From Paenibacillus vietnamensis (GTDB taxonomy: Bacteria > Bacillota > Bacilli > Paenibacillales > Paenibacillaceae): a stretch of 64,000 nt of DNA. Numbering within the stretch: the first letter of the stretch is position 1; each line of letters begins with the position of its first letter. Of this stretch, positions 27,141 through 35,113 are shown in pieces. Below the pieces are notes generated by a model. It made no database searches, was not told where the DNA came from, and saw only the letters and a program-made list of their open reading frames with translations. The stretch spans positions 282,593 through 346,592 of the forward strand of contig NZ_JAHMHW010000005.1 of the NCBI RefSeq assembly GCF_020169515.1, read 5' to 3'. A program made the position numbers and the translations under genes.

Positions 27141-28244
27141 ATGGATATGAGCAATCATTCAGAACAACGCGCTTTTAACGGAATATTCTACGTCGGCTCA
27201 TACGGGGCGGCCGAGGAATCGACGATCCATGTGTGCAGCTTTGATGCGGCATCTAATGAAATAAAAATCGTACAAGGCGTGGCGGGCCTCGAAAATGCCT
27301 CCTTTTTGACGCTCCACCCTAACGGAAGTCTGCTGTATGCGGTAAGCGAAACGGGGGAAACCGGCGGCGCGGCCGGCGGTTCTGCGGTGGCGTACGAGCT
27401 AGACGAGACGCACGGCCTTATTAACGGAATTTTCAACCGGGAGCTGACGCATGGCGCGCATCCCTGCTATATTAGCATCGACCGTGCGGGCAAAGCTTTG
27501 TTCGCAGCAAACTACACGGGAGGCAATTCCGCATTGCTGCCGGTCAGCGAGGACGGCCGGCTTGAAGAGGCGGCCTCCGTGCCCCGTCATGCCGGCGAAC
27601 TCGGGCCGAACGCGGCAAGGCAGGACGCACCGCATGCGCACTGCATTATGCCGCTTGGGGAGACGGACTTCGTATGCGCCGCCGATCTTGGACTCGATGC
27701 CGTTATCGTATATCGGTACGATGCGGAGAGCCTTACGCTGACGGAGCATGGCGTCTGCAAAGTGCAGAGAGGCGCAGGACCGCGCCATCTCGCGTTCCAT
27801 CCTTCGCTGCCGGTCGGCTATGTGCTCGGCGAGCTGGATTCGACCGTCACTTTGCTGCATGTAGACGCACAGCAGGGAGCTGTGACGGCAGGAGATGCCG
27901 TTTCCGCGCTGCCGGCCGGATATGACGGCTACAACGATGCCGCCGATATTCACCTTGCGCCATCCGGCCGATTCCTGTACAGCTCCAACCGCGGGCATAA
28001 CAGCATCGCCGTGTTTGCAGTCGATCAGACAAACGGAGCTTTGACGCTGGTGGAGCATACCGGCTGCGGCGGCGAGACGCCGCGCAATTTCGCAATTACT
28101 CCGGATGGCGGCCATCTGCTGGCTGCGAATCAGAAGACAAACAGCATTGTAGTGTTCCGCATCGATCAGGAAAGCGGGAAGCTGACTCCGACCGGAGCCG
28201 TGCTCGAGCTTGCAAGTCCCGTATGCATTAAGTTCGCCGTTTAA
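27141..28244 (+). CDS. lactonase family protein (6-phosphogluconolactonase type, beta-propeller)
   Basis: About 367 residues forming a seven-bladed beta-propeller of the lactonase (YkgB/Pgl) family. Landmarks are FYVGSYGAAEESTIHV, GAHPCYISIDRAGKALFAANYTGG, DAPHAHCI, GAGPRHLAFHP, LSSNRGHNSIAVF-type blades and ETPRNFAITPDG. The GPRH and PHAHC histidines line the pocket in relatives. The usual reaction is hydrolysis of 6-phosphogluconolactone in the pentose phosphate pathway, though many paralogues act on other lactones. GGAAGG and GGGAG allow ATG 27141 or 27147. The MFS gene follows after 71 nt on the same strand. Confidence 0.88.
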   Translation: MDMSNHSEQRAFNGIFYVGSYGAAEESTIHVCSFDAASNEIKIVQGVAGLENASFLTLHPNGSLLYAVSETGETGGAAGGSAVAYELDETHGLINGIFNRELTHGAHPCYISIDRAGKALFAANYTGGNSALLPVSEDGRLEEAASVPRHAGELGPNAARQDAPHAHCIMPLGETDFVCAADLGLDAVIVYRYDAESLTLTEHGVCKVQRGAGPRHLAFHPSLPVGYVLGELDSTVTLLHVDAQQGAVTAGDAVSALPAGYDGYNDAADIHLAPSGRFLYSSNRGHNSIAVFAVDQTNGALTLVEHTGCGGETPRNFAITPDGGHLLAANQKTNSIVVFRIDQESGKLTPTGAVLELASPVCIKFAV

Positions 28245-28315
28245 CCCGGCATGACCGGATTGATCCGATAACGGAAATGACGGATTAACGTATTGGAAAG
28301 GCAGGATCACAATCT

Positions 28316-29536
28316 ATGTCAACACAGCTTGGTGTCGCAGGAGCAAGATCCGAAGCGGTAAAATCCGCGACGGTCTACGCCATTTTGGTAGCAATCAGCT
28401 CTGTCCATTTGATGAACGATATGATGCAATCCGTCGTTACGGCACTTTTTCCCGTTTTGAAAAATTCGCTGCAGCTCAGCCTTGCTCAAATCGGCTGGAT
28501 TGCATTTACGCTCAATATGACCTCGTCCGTCCTTCAGCCGGTCGTCGGCCTTGTGTCGGACAAACGGCCTGCGCCATGGATGCTGCCGGTCGGCATGTTT
28601 TGCAGCCTGCTCGGGATGATCGGTCTGGCGCTGGCCCCGAATTTTTATTTGCTGCTGCTTGCGGTCGTCTTCGTCGGATTCGGCTCTGCGGTTTTCCATC
28701 CGGAGGGCTCAAGGGTCGTGCATCTGGCGGCCGGCAACCGCCGCGCGTTCTCGCAATCCATTTATCAGGTGGGCGGTAATTTCGGTCATATGCTCGGACC
28801 GCTGATGACAATGGCAATTTTCCTGCCGCTAGGGCAGAAGGGCGCGATGTGGGGAACTCTGCTGGCTGTTACCGCCATTCTTATTCTGATGAAGGTAGTG
28901 CCGTGGTACAAAACGAATTTGGCTCTTCACAATGGAAGCATGCAGAAGAAAAAGGCCGCAGGCCAAGCGAAGCCGGAGCTATCGGCAAAGGTCGTCGGCT
29001 TCGCGCTCGCCATTCTCGTCGCGATCGTGTTCGCGCGCTCATGGTACGGCGCGGCCATCGGCAATTTTTATCAATTTTACGTAGAAGATATGTACGGGCT
29101 GTCCATTAAAGCCGCCCAGGTGCCGCTTTTCCTGTTTTTGGCCGCCGGCGTTGCCGGCACCTTTTTCGGAGGCATGCTGGCGGATAAGATCGGCCGCAAA
29201 AAAATGATGCTGATCTCGATCCTGGGAGCCGCCCCGTTCGCGCTTCTGCTGCCGCATTTGCCGATCGCCTGGGTTTATCCGCTGATTGTGGTGCTTGGCT
29301 TCATCCTGCAATCCGGATTCTCGGTGAGCGTCGTCTACGCTCAGGAGCTGATGCCAGGCAAGGTCGGGACCGCCTCCGGGCTCATTACCGGCCTCGCATT
29401 CGGCATGGGTGGCCTTGGCGCCGTCGTGCTCGGATATTTGGCGGATGCTCATACGCTCAGCTATATAATGGGCTTGTGCAGCGCATTGCCGCTGATCGGC
29501 CTGCTTGCTCTGCTTCTTCCTAAGGATAGAAGATAA
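28316..29536 (+). CDS. MFS transporter, fosmidomycin-resistance (Fsr) type
   Basis: A 406-residue transporter with about 12 membrane segments. AISSVHLMNDMMQSVVTALF and FGSAVFHPEGSRVVH are characteristic of the Fsr/YfnC branch of the major facilitator superfamily, as is AFSQSIYQVGGNFGHMLGP. The loop GMLADKIGRKKMM is the general MFS motif. It may export a sugar-phosphate-like toxic compound; relatives give fosmidomycin resistance, but the natural substrate is not known. It ends in a clear terminator and may be co-transcribed with the lactonase. Confidence 0.88.
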   Translation: MSTQLGVAGARSEAVKSATVYAILVAISSVHLMNDMMQSVVTALFPVLKNSLQLSLAQIGWIAFTLNMTSSVLQPVVGLVSDKRPAPWMLPVGMFCSLLGMIGLALAPNFYLLLLAVVFVGFGSAVFHPEGSRVVHLAAGNRRAFSQSIYQVGGNFGHMLGPLMTMAIFLPLGQKGAMWGTLLAVTAILILMKVVPWYKTNLALHNGSMQKKKAAGQAKPELSAKVVGFALAILVAIVFARSWYGAAIGNFYQFYVEDMYGLSIKAAQVPLFLFLAAGVAGTFFGGMLADKIGRKKMMLISILGAAPFALLLPHLPIAWVYPLIVVLGFILQSGFSVSVVYAQELMPGKVGTASGLITGLAFGMGGLGAVVLGYLADAHTLSYIMGLCSALPLIGLLALLLPKDRR

Positions 29537-29545
29537 TATCGATTG

Positions 29546-29577
29546 CCGCTCGGGGTTTAGCCTCGGGCGGTTTTTTT
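29546..29577 (+). terminator. rho-independent terminator of the MFS gene
   Basis: CCGCTCGGGG and CCTCGGGCGG arms around a TTTAG loop, followed by TTTTTTT. Confidence 0.88.
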
Positions 29578-29620
29578 AATTCTAAGAATTTATAAGTTTC
29601 ACACTTATATCCGCTTAGCT
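29578..29620. repeat. TTCTAAG nested hairpin, copy 1
   Basis: Outer arms CTAAG/CTTAG and inner arms ATAAGT/ACTTAT with a short TTCAC loop. It resembles the element at 55631-55675 in sequence and layout, with inner arms changed on both sides so that pairing is kept. Confidence 0.55.
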
Positions 29621-29691
29621 GTTGATAAAAAACAAACATAAATATATAATGTCTATTAAATAACCAAACGATGATAAGAGGTGTTTGTTTT

Positions 29692-31008
29692 ATGGAATTG
29701 AGTGATCATTTTTGGAGCGCTTCGGTCAGGGAGATGAAGCAGGGTTATAGATGGGATGAACCGGCGGGCCATTATTATTGTCTTTTGTGCGGGGAAGGGT
29801 TCGAAAAAGGCGAAATTTTCCTTCACGAGGCTTCAGGCCGGTTTTACGAGGCGGGCAAATACGCCGGCTTTCACGTGCAGCAGGCTCACGGCTCGATGCT
29901 GGATTATTTGCTGGAGCTGGATAAGAAGGCGACCGGCTTGACCGATTTGCAGAAGCAGCTGATCCGCGGCTTTGCCGCGAATTTGTCCGACAACGAGATG
30001 CTTGAGCGGACGGGAATCGGCAGCGCGTCCACGGTGAGGAATCACCGGTTCGTGCTAAAGGAGAAGGCGAAGCAGGCGAAGCTTCTTCTTGCCATTATGG
30101 AATTGATGGAGCAGGGCGAAGCCGCGGCGCCCCGCTTTATGCCCGTGCATGCGACGGCGACGCAGGTGGATGAGAGGTATGCGATTACGGAGGAAGAGAA
30201 CGCGTCGGTGCTGAAGCAGTATTTTCCGGATGGCCCGAACGGTCCGCTTGCTTCCTTCCCGCGCAAGGAAAAACGGAAGATCGCCGTCCTGCGGCAAATC
30301 GCTTCGCGCTTCGATTGGGGCGTGAAGTACGGGGAGAAGGAAGTGAACGAGCGGCTGAAGGCAGTATGGGCCGAGGACTATGTCGTGCTGCGGCGTTATT
30401 TGATCGAATACGGCTTCATGGACCGGAAGGACGACTGCAGCGAATATTGGCTGAAAGCCCAGGTTGCCGCAGTTAAGAAAGACGAGGCTCAGGCGGCGCT
30501 TCAGGCGGCAGCCGTTAAGCCGAAGCGCGAAAAGCAGGGCAAAACCGTGAAAGAGAAGAAGGGAAAGGATGGAGCAAAGATGGATAAGGCGCAGCGCAAG
30601 CAGCTGACGGCGGAATACCAGGAGCGCGAACGGGCGATGGGGGTGTTCCAGATTAAGAATAACGCCAACGGGAAAATTTATGTAGGAGGCTCCGCCAACC
30701 TGGATTCTTTGTGGGGCCGGGAGCAATTTATGCTGAATATGGGCAGCCATCCGAACAAGGAGCTTCAGAAGGAATGGAAGGAGTACGGAAGCGAAAATTT
30801 TTCGTATCTCGTTCTGGAGACCGTTAAATTCGATCAACAGCTTCGTTATGATTATAAAGACGTTCTCGCGGCGGAAGGGCGCGAGCCGGCCGATATGGTT
30901 AGGCAATACAACCGGGAGGTCGCCGAGCTGAAGGAGCATTGGGTGGAGAAGCTGCAGCCGTATGGGGAAAAGGGCTACCATGGTGAAGCCGGCAATGGCA
31001 AGGAATGA
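29692..31008 (+). CDS. DUF2087 regulator-like protein fused to GIY-YIG nuclease domain
   Basis: 438 residues with an unusual layout. Residues 1-70 contain CLLCGEGFEKGEIF, a possible CxxC zinc element. Residues 85-125 (LTDLQKQLIRGFAANLSDNE followed by TGIGSASTVRNHRF) look like a helix-turn-helix. Residues 165-235 are DUF2087 (NASVLKQYFPDGPNGPLASF, KRKIAVLRQIASRFDWGVKY, RYLIEYGFMDR). A Lys/Ala linker follows. From about residue 320 comes a GIY-YIG-type domain (GVFQIKNNANGKIYVGGSAN, then NKELQKEWKEYGSENFSYLV). GAGGTG precedes the ATG at 29692. It might be a DNA-binding regulator with nuclease activity; function unproven. Confidence 0.82.
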   Translation: MELSDHFWSASVREMKQGYRWDEPAGHYYCLLCGEGFEKGEIFLHEASGRFYEAGKYAGFHVQQAHGSMLDYLLELDKKATGLTDLQKQLIRGFAANLSDNEMLERTGIGSASTVRNHRFVLKEKAKQAKLLLAIMELMEQGEAAAPRFMPVHATATQVDERYAITEEENASVLKQYFPDGPNGPLASFPRKEKRKIAVLRQIASRFDWGVKYGEKEVNERLKAVWAEDYVVLRRYLIEYGFMDRKDDCSEYWLKAQVAAVKKDEAQAALQAAAVKPKREKQGKTVKEKKGKDGAKMDKAQRKQLTAEYQERERAMGVFQIKNNANGKIYVGGSANLDSLWGREQFMLNMGSHPNKELQKEWKEYGSENFSYLVLETVKFDQQLRYDYKDVLAAEGREPADMVRQYNREVAELKEHWVEKLQPYGEKGYHGEAGNGKE

Positions 31009-31060
31009 CGGGTCAGATTCAGAAAAATGGGAAACATGTAAGGGAGAGTGCATTTAAACA

Positions 31061-32317
31061 ATGTCTGCCGGGGCTGTAAAAGGGGCAGGCGGAAGCCTGT
31101 TTCGCAACAAATTTTATCAAACGATTCTTTTGTCGAACGTCCTGCTGCAAATCGGGATTTGGGTACGGAACTTCGCAATTTTGATGTACGTGACGGACAA
31201 AACGAACGAAAACCCATTTGCGATCAGCTTGATGGGCTTTGTGGAATTTTTGCCGATTTTCGTCTTTTCATTTATCGGCGGAACGTTCGCCGACCGCTGG
31301 AAGCCGCGCTTAACGATGATCTGGTGCGACTTTTTGTCGGCGATTTCGGTGTTTATCGTGTTAATCACGTTAATGTACGGATCTTGGCATATGGTGTATT
31401 TGGCCACGTTCGTATCCGCTATTCTTTCGCAGTTCTCGCAGCCTTCGGCGATGAAGCTGTTCAAGCAGCACATTCCGGCCGAGCAGCTGCAGCAGGCGAT
31501 GGCGATGTTCCAGTCGCTTATTGCGATCTTTATGGTAGTTGGCCCTTCGTTAGGCGTCATTTCGTATCAAAAATTCGGCATCGAAATTTCGATCGCCGTC
31601 ATGGGCGTCGCGTTTTTGCTGTCCGCGATCGTACTGTTCCGGATCCCGCGCGACCGGGAGCCTGAAAAGGTCGGGCAAGCCGCGGAGCGCCGCTTCTGGG
31701 AGGAAATGAAAGCCGGCTTCGCTTACGTATGGCGCAGTCCCGTGTTGAAGTCGCTTGGCGGCACGTTCGCGCTGGCCGGTACGGCGGTCGGCATCGCCCA
31801 GACGCTCGGTTTGTTCATCGTGCTCGAAAGGCTGGGGCAGCCTAAGGAATTTTTGCAGTTTTTGCTGATGGTCAATGGGGTGGCGATGCTGGCCGGCGGC
31901 GGCGCCGTTATGGCGATCGCCAAAAAAGTAGCGCCGCAGAAGCTGCTGGCGCTTGGGATCCTTCTAAGCGCCGTTACGATGTTCGGAATCGGTTTGTCGA
32001 CAAGCGTTCCGCTTACTCTGGTGCTGCAATTTATTAGCGGACTCGGGTTCCCCCTTATCCAAATCGGCATCAGCACGATGATTTTACAGTGGACGGAGGA
32101 GTCGTACGTCGGTCGGGTTAACGGCGTCCTGACTCCGATGTTTATGGGCATGATGGTCATCATGACGCTTGCGGCGGGACAGCTGAAGCTGGTTTTTCCG
32201 CTTGTCGGCATCTACTGCACGGCCGCCGTCATCATGTTTATCGGGATGCTCCTGCTTCTTCCGCTGTTTAAGCACAAGCCGTTATTTGCCCAAACCGGTG
32301 AAGGGCAGGCCGGGTAA
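31061..32317 (+). CDS. MFS transporter, macrolide-efflux type
   Basis: A 418-residue transporter with 10-12 membrane segments of the MFS_3/Mef branch. Signature pieces are RNKFYQTILLSNVLLQIGIW, SFIGGTFADRWKPRLTMIW and QLQQAMAMFQSLIAIFMVVG-type helix 5. Relatives export macrolides or other hydrophobic compounds, or siderophores. It follows the GIY-YIG fusion by 52 nt on the same strand with AGGGAGAG upstream. A terminator lies about 100 nt downstream. The substrate cannot be told from sequence. Confidence 0.85.
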   Translation: MSAGAVKGAGGSLFRNKFYQTILLSNVLLQIGIWVRNFAILMYVTDKTNENPFAISLMGFVEFLPIFVFSFIGGTFADRWKPRLTMIWCDFLSAISVFIVLITLMYGSWHMVYLATFVSAILSQFSQPSAMKLFKQHIPAEQLQQAMAMFQSLIAIFMVVGPSLGVISYQKFGIEISIAVMGVAFLLSAIVLFRIPRDREPEKVGQAAERRFWEEMKAGFAYVWRSPVLKSLGGTFALAGTAVGIAQTLGLFIVLERLGQPKEFLQFLLMVNGVAMLAGGGAVMAIAKKVAPQKLLALGILLSAVTMFGIGLSTSVPLTLVLQFISGLGFPLIQIGISTMILQWTEESYVGRVNGVLTPMFMGMMVIMTLAAGQLKLVFPLVGIYCTAAVIMFIGMLLLLPLFKHKPLFAQTGEGQAG

Positions 32318-32419
32318 CTGAAGGACCGGCAGGCAGGCGAATGAACAGATTTTCTGGAGGATATTGACAGGAGTTTCCGGTTGAAGTAACATTTACTGTA
32401 ATGGTTTGGAAGAGCAGCG

Positions 32420-32464
32420 AAGCACGCTTGCTCCCTCGTTTGAGGGAGGGGCGTGCTTTTTTTT
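32420..32464 (+). terminator. rho-independent terminator
   Basis: AAGCACGC/GCGTGCTT plus inner CTCCCTC/GAGGGAG arms with a GTTT loop, then TTTTTTTT. Confidence 0.9.
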
Positions 32465-32599
32465 GTTCCGTTCTAGGAAGGGAAGCCTGCGTGAAAGGAG
32501 GAAATTCGACAAAAAGAAAGAAATGGTAAGGGATCCCTGTAAAAAAATGTTTGATTTATTAAGAGGTTTCAGTCATTACATAGGGAGAGATGCAGGTTG

Positions 32600-33562
32600 A
32601 TGATGCGAGAAATCGTTTATAGAGGCGTGAATCTAGTTGTGGTGCTGGCGCTGCTGCTGGCGGTTTTTCCGTTAGCGGCGTCGGCGGCCGGGCGCGTCGA
32701 GGTGTCGAAGACGTATGAGCTGAATGAAGCGGCAGCGTATATTTCTTTTATTTTGGAGGGGAGTGACGGGGAGTTTGATTCAGCCTTGAGAATGCCGGGG
32801 GGACATGTCCTGCGGGTAACGAAGAGCAACAAAATAAGCGCCGGCGGCAAGGTGCAATGGACAAACGAGTATGTAATCCGGAAGGCGCCGAGAGGCACAT
32901 ATAAGTTTACCATTTCGGCGCCAAAACGGGCTTATTACAATCTGAGAGTAAACGTGCCGCTGTTTTCGGATATTCCGGGACATTGGGCGCAGGAAGATAT
33001 AGAAGCGCTGGCTGCTGCGGGAACGGTCGCGGGGTACGGCGAAGGACGCTTCGGTCCGAATGACCAGGTGACAGGGGAAGCCTTGATCAAAATGCTCGTC
33101 CTGTCGCTGACGGAGGAGCTGCCGAACGGAAAGCGGCAATGGAAGAAGTCATTCCGGTGGAGGGTGAAGGACGAGCGGCTGGGCGCGCAAATGGGTTTGG
33201 CGGAGTACAGCTTGCTTCCGGAGACAGGCAAGCGCTGGTCGGCTCCTTATTTGTCGGCGGCCAAGGAGATCGGCATCACGGAGGACTGGTCGGCTGACGG
33301 GCTTCGCGAACCGTTCAAACGCAAGGAAGTGGCGCTGCTGGCAGCCAACGTCATGAGAATGGTTGCTCCAGCCAGGCTGGCCAAGACTCCGGCATTTTCG
33401 GACATGAACGCGGTGGAAGCCAAGTACCGGGATGCGGTTTCGCTAACTGCCGGCTACAGTGTCTTCAGCGGTTATCCGGACGGCACGTTCAGACCGGAGG
33501 AGCACGTAACCCGTGCCGAGGCGGCGATCGTGATTACGAGGTTATTGGGGTTTTTGAAATGA
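32600..33562 (+). CDS. S-layer-homology protein, 320 aa
   Basis: A secreted cell-wall protein. The signal peptide ends near ASAA (VVVLALLLAVFPLAASA). A beta-rich segment of about 85 residues resembles a pre-peptidase-type domain. Three SLH units follow: FSDIPGHWAQEDIEALAAAG...FGPNDQVTGEALIKML (residues 117-165), a more diverged middle one, and FSDMNAVEAKYRDAV...YPDGTFRPEEHVTRAEA at the end. SLH units bind pyruvylated wall polysaccharide. GGGAGAG lies 10 nt before the ATG; a TTG three bases earlier is also possible. It is the first of three surface-protein genes on this strand. Confidence 0.88.
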   Translation: MMREIVYRGVNLVVVLALLLAVFPLAASAAGRVEVSKTYELNEAAAYISFILEGSDGEFDSALRMPGGHVLRVTKSNKISAGGKVQWTNEYVIRKAPRGTYKFTISAPKRAYYNLRVNVPLFSDIPGHWAQEDIEALAAAGTVAGYGEGRFGPNDQVTGEALIKMLVLSLTEELPNGKRQWKKSFRWRVKDERLGAQMGLAEYSLLPETGKRWSAPYLSAAKEIGITEDWSADGLREPFKRKEVALLAANVMRMVAPARLAKTPAFSDMNAVEAKYRDAVSLTAGYSVFSGYPDGTFRPEEHVTRAEAAIVITRLLGFLK

Positions 33563-33829
33563 TGGTTTTGGATTGCAGGGAGAGACAATCCGCTATTCGT
33601 GAAAAACAATCGGAATGTAAATGTGAATGTGAATGTGATTTGCTGACTGTGGACCCGCTGTTCTTCATCCTCTGCTTCAAAATGAGGCTATTTTCGAGGA
33701 ACAAGGGCTTCGCTGTTCGCAGGAGCGTTGAAACGATTCATTTTACAGGTATAAGGGATTTCGTGTCCGAGCAATACGCTCGAAAAAAAGTCGCAGGGTG
33801 CGCACAGAACAAGCATAGGAGTGATTTCG
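33563..33829. other. intergenic stretch, no supported gene
   Basis: Contains short GAATGT/AAATGT direct repeats (TGTAAATGTGAATGTGAATG around 33616). An open frame of 92 codons has no ribosome binding site worth trusting and no recognisable domain. Confidence 0.5.
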
Positions 33830-35092
33830 TTGTTTAAACAAGCAAAAGTTGGATTCATCGCGTTATGCCTTCTTATCGGTACTTCCTTGCAGGGGGCGTC
33901 CGGCAGCCATGAACGGATAGCGGCGGCGGAGAAGCAGCCGTTTCCGGATATTGCGAACCATTGGGCGAAGGAAAGTATTTTAAAGGCTGCCGAATCCGGC
34001 CTTGTCGAAGGTTACCCGGACGGTACGTTTAAGCCGGATGCAGTGGTGAGCGGGGATCAATTCGTATCAATGATGCTACGTGCTTTCTCGGATGGCGGGG
34101 AGAATTTTGATCAGGGTTGGTTGGATCAATTGATGTATGTTCAGCCGGGGTTTATTGGACCAATTCGTTCTGCCGTAATTGAAAACAAGTTTAAATTCCA
34201 AAATGCTAAGTCTGGGTATTGGGCGAAGCCTTTCATCGATATGTTATACGACATGGATGTAATGATGACGTTTGACCCTGTTTTTCCAAAGGACTATGCG
34301 CTCTATAAGAAACAAATTACTAGAGACAGAGCTTCATATTTACTAGGGAAATGGTTCACTACTTTAGAAACTAATTTCGATGCTGCCTATAGTGAGTATG
34401 TTAGATCGAATAGTGGACTGGTTGATATGGGCAGTTCAATTAATTCGGCTGCAAGTGGATATCGAGCTACAGCCTTAATTGCAGGATTAATGCGCGGTTG
34501 GAATAATCATTTTTATCCTAATCGGTACGTGACTCGCGCCGAAGCGCTTACCATGGTTCAACGACTTCGTGATTCTTCGCTACGCGATCCTTATAAGCCT
34601 AATTTGAAAGGGCAATTGTACGTTGAACTGGAGGGGCAAATTTATTTGTACAGCGATAAGTACAAATATGATTCTTATAAAAAAATTGTTGAGTTAGCTA
34701 AGAAGCATGTTACGAGCGGTTATGTTGGTGTTGGGAACTTGGGGGTTATCATTTTTGATAGTAGAGAGTCTTTTGATAAACATGACTTTTTAACGCGACT
34801 GGGAGATTTCTCGAACTTACCTGCGATTGAATTTGGATTGACTGTAGCTGATGGGAATTCAAGTTATCTTAGTATGGTTTATCCTAGAAATAAGAAATAC
34901 CCACATTCTACAACACTAGTAGATGCAGCATTTGAATTATTTGCAGGGGATAGTAAGGGAACACAATTAAAATCAAAAGTATTTGCTATGGAGAAATACC
35001 TGACTACAAAGGCTGTTGAATTTTCATTTAACAATAGGGATTTTAAAGCATATGTAGCTGGCGAATTAATTAGATTAGAGAGGCTCTATTAA
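33830..35092 (+). CDS. S-layer-homology protein, 420 aa, mosaic
   Basis: A secreted SLH protein with signal MFKQAKVGFIALCLLIGTSL. The first SLH unit is FPDIANHWAKESILKAAESG...YPDGTFKPDAVVSGDQFV (about residues 37-85), a diverged middle unit follows, and FYPNRYVTRAEALTMVQRL (near residue 240) is the last. Residues 260-420 form an unrecognised alpha/beta domain without SLH features. AGGAG 8 nt before a TTG at 33830 suits better than the GTG at 33821. The DNA turns AT-rich from about 34.1 kb, after the first SLH unit, while the signal and first unit match the local base use. The stop is 21 nt before the start of the giant gene, so the two are probably one transcript. Confidence 0.85.
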   Translation: MFKQAKVGFIALCLLIGTSLQGASGSHERIAAAEKQPFPDIANHWAKESILKAAESGLVEGYPDGTFKPDAVVSGDQFVSMMLRAFSDGGENFDQGWLDQLMYVQPGFIGPIRSAVIENKFKFQNAKSGYWAKPFIDMLYDMDVMMTFDPVFPKDYALYKKQITRDRASYLLGKWFTTLETNFDAAYSEYVRSNSGLVDMGSSINSAASGYRATALIAGLMRGWNNHFYPNRYVTRAEALTMVQRLRDSSLRDPYKPNLKGQLYVELEGQIYLYSDKYKYDSYKKIVELAKKHVTSGYVGVGNLGVIIFDSRESFDKHDFLTRLGDFSNLPAIEFGLTVADGNSSYLSMVYPRNKKYPHSTTLVDAAFELFAGDSKGTQLKSKVFAMEKYLTTKAVEFSFNNRDFKAYVAGELIRLERLY

Positions 35093-35113
35093 GATTATGA
35101 AAGGGGCATGTTA

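Noticed and set aside
33559..33837. 92-codon frame between the two SLH genes
   Set aside because: Composition is odd (short GAATGT repeats), it overlaps both neighbours and shows no family.
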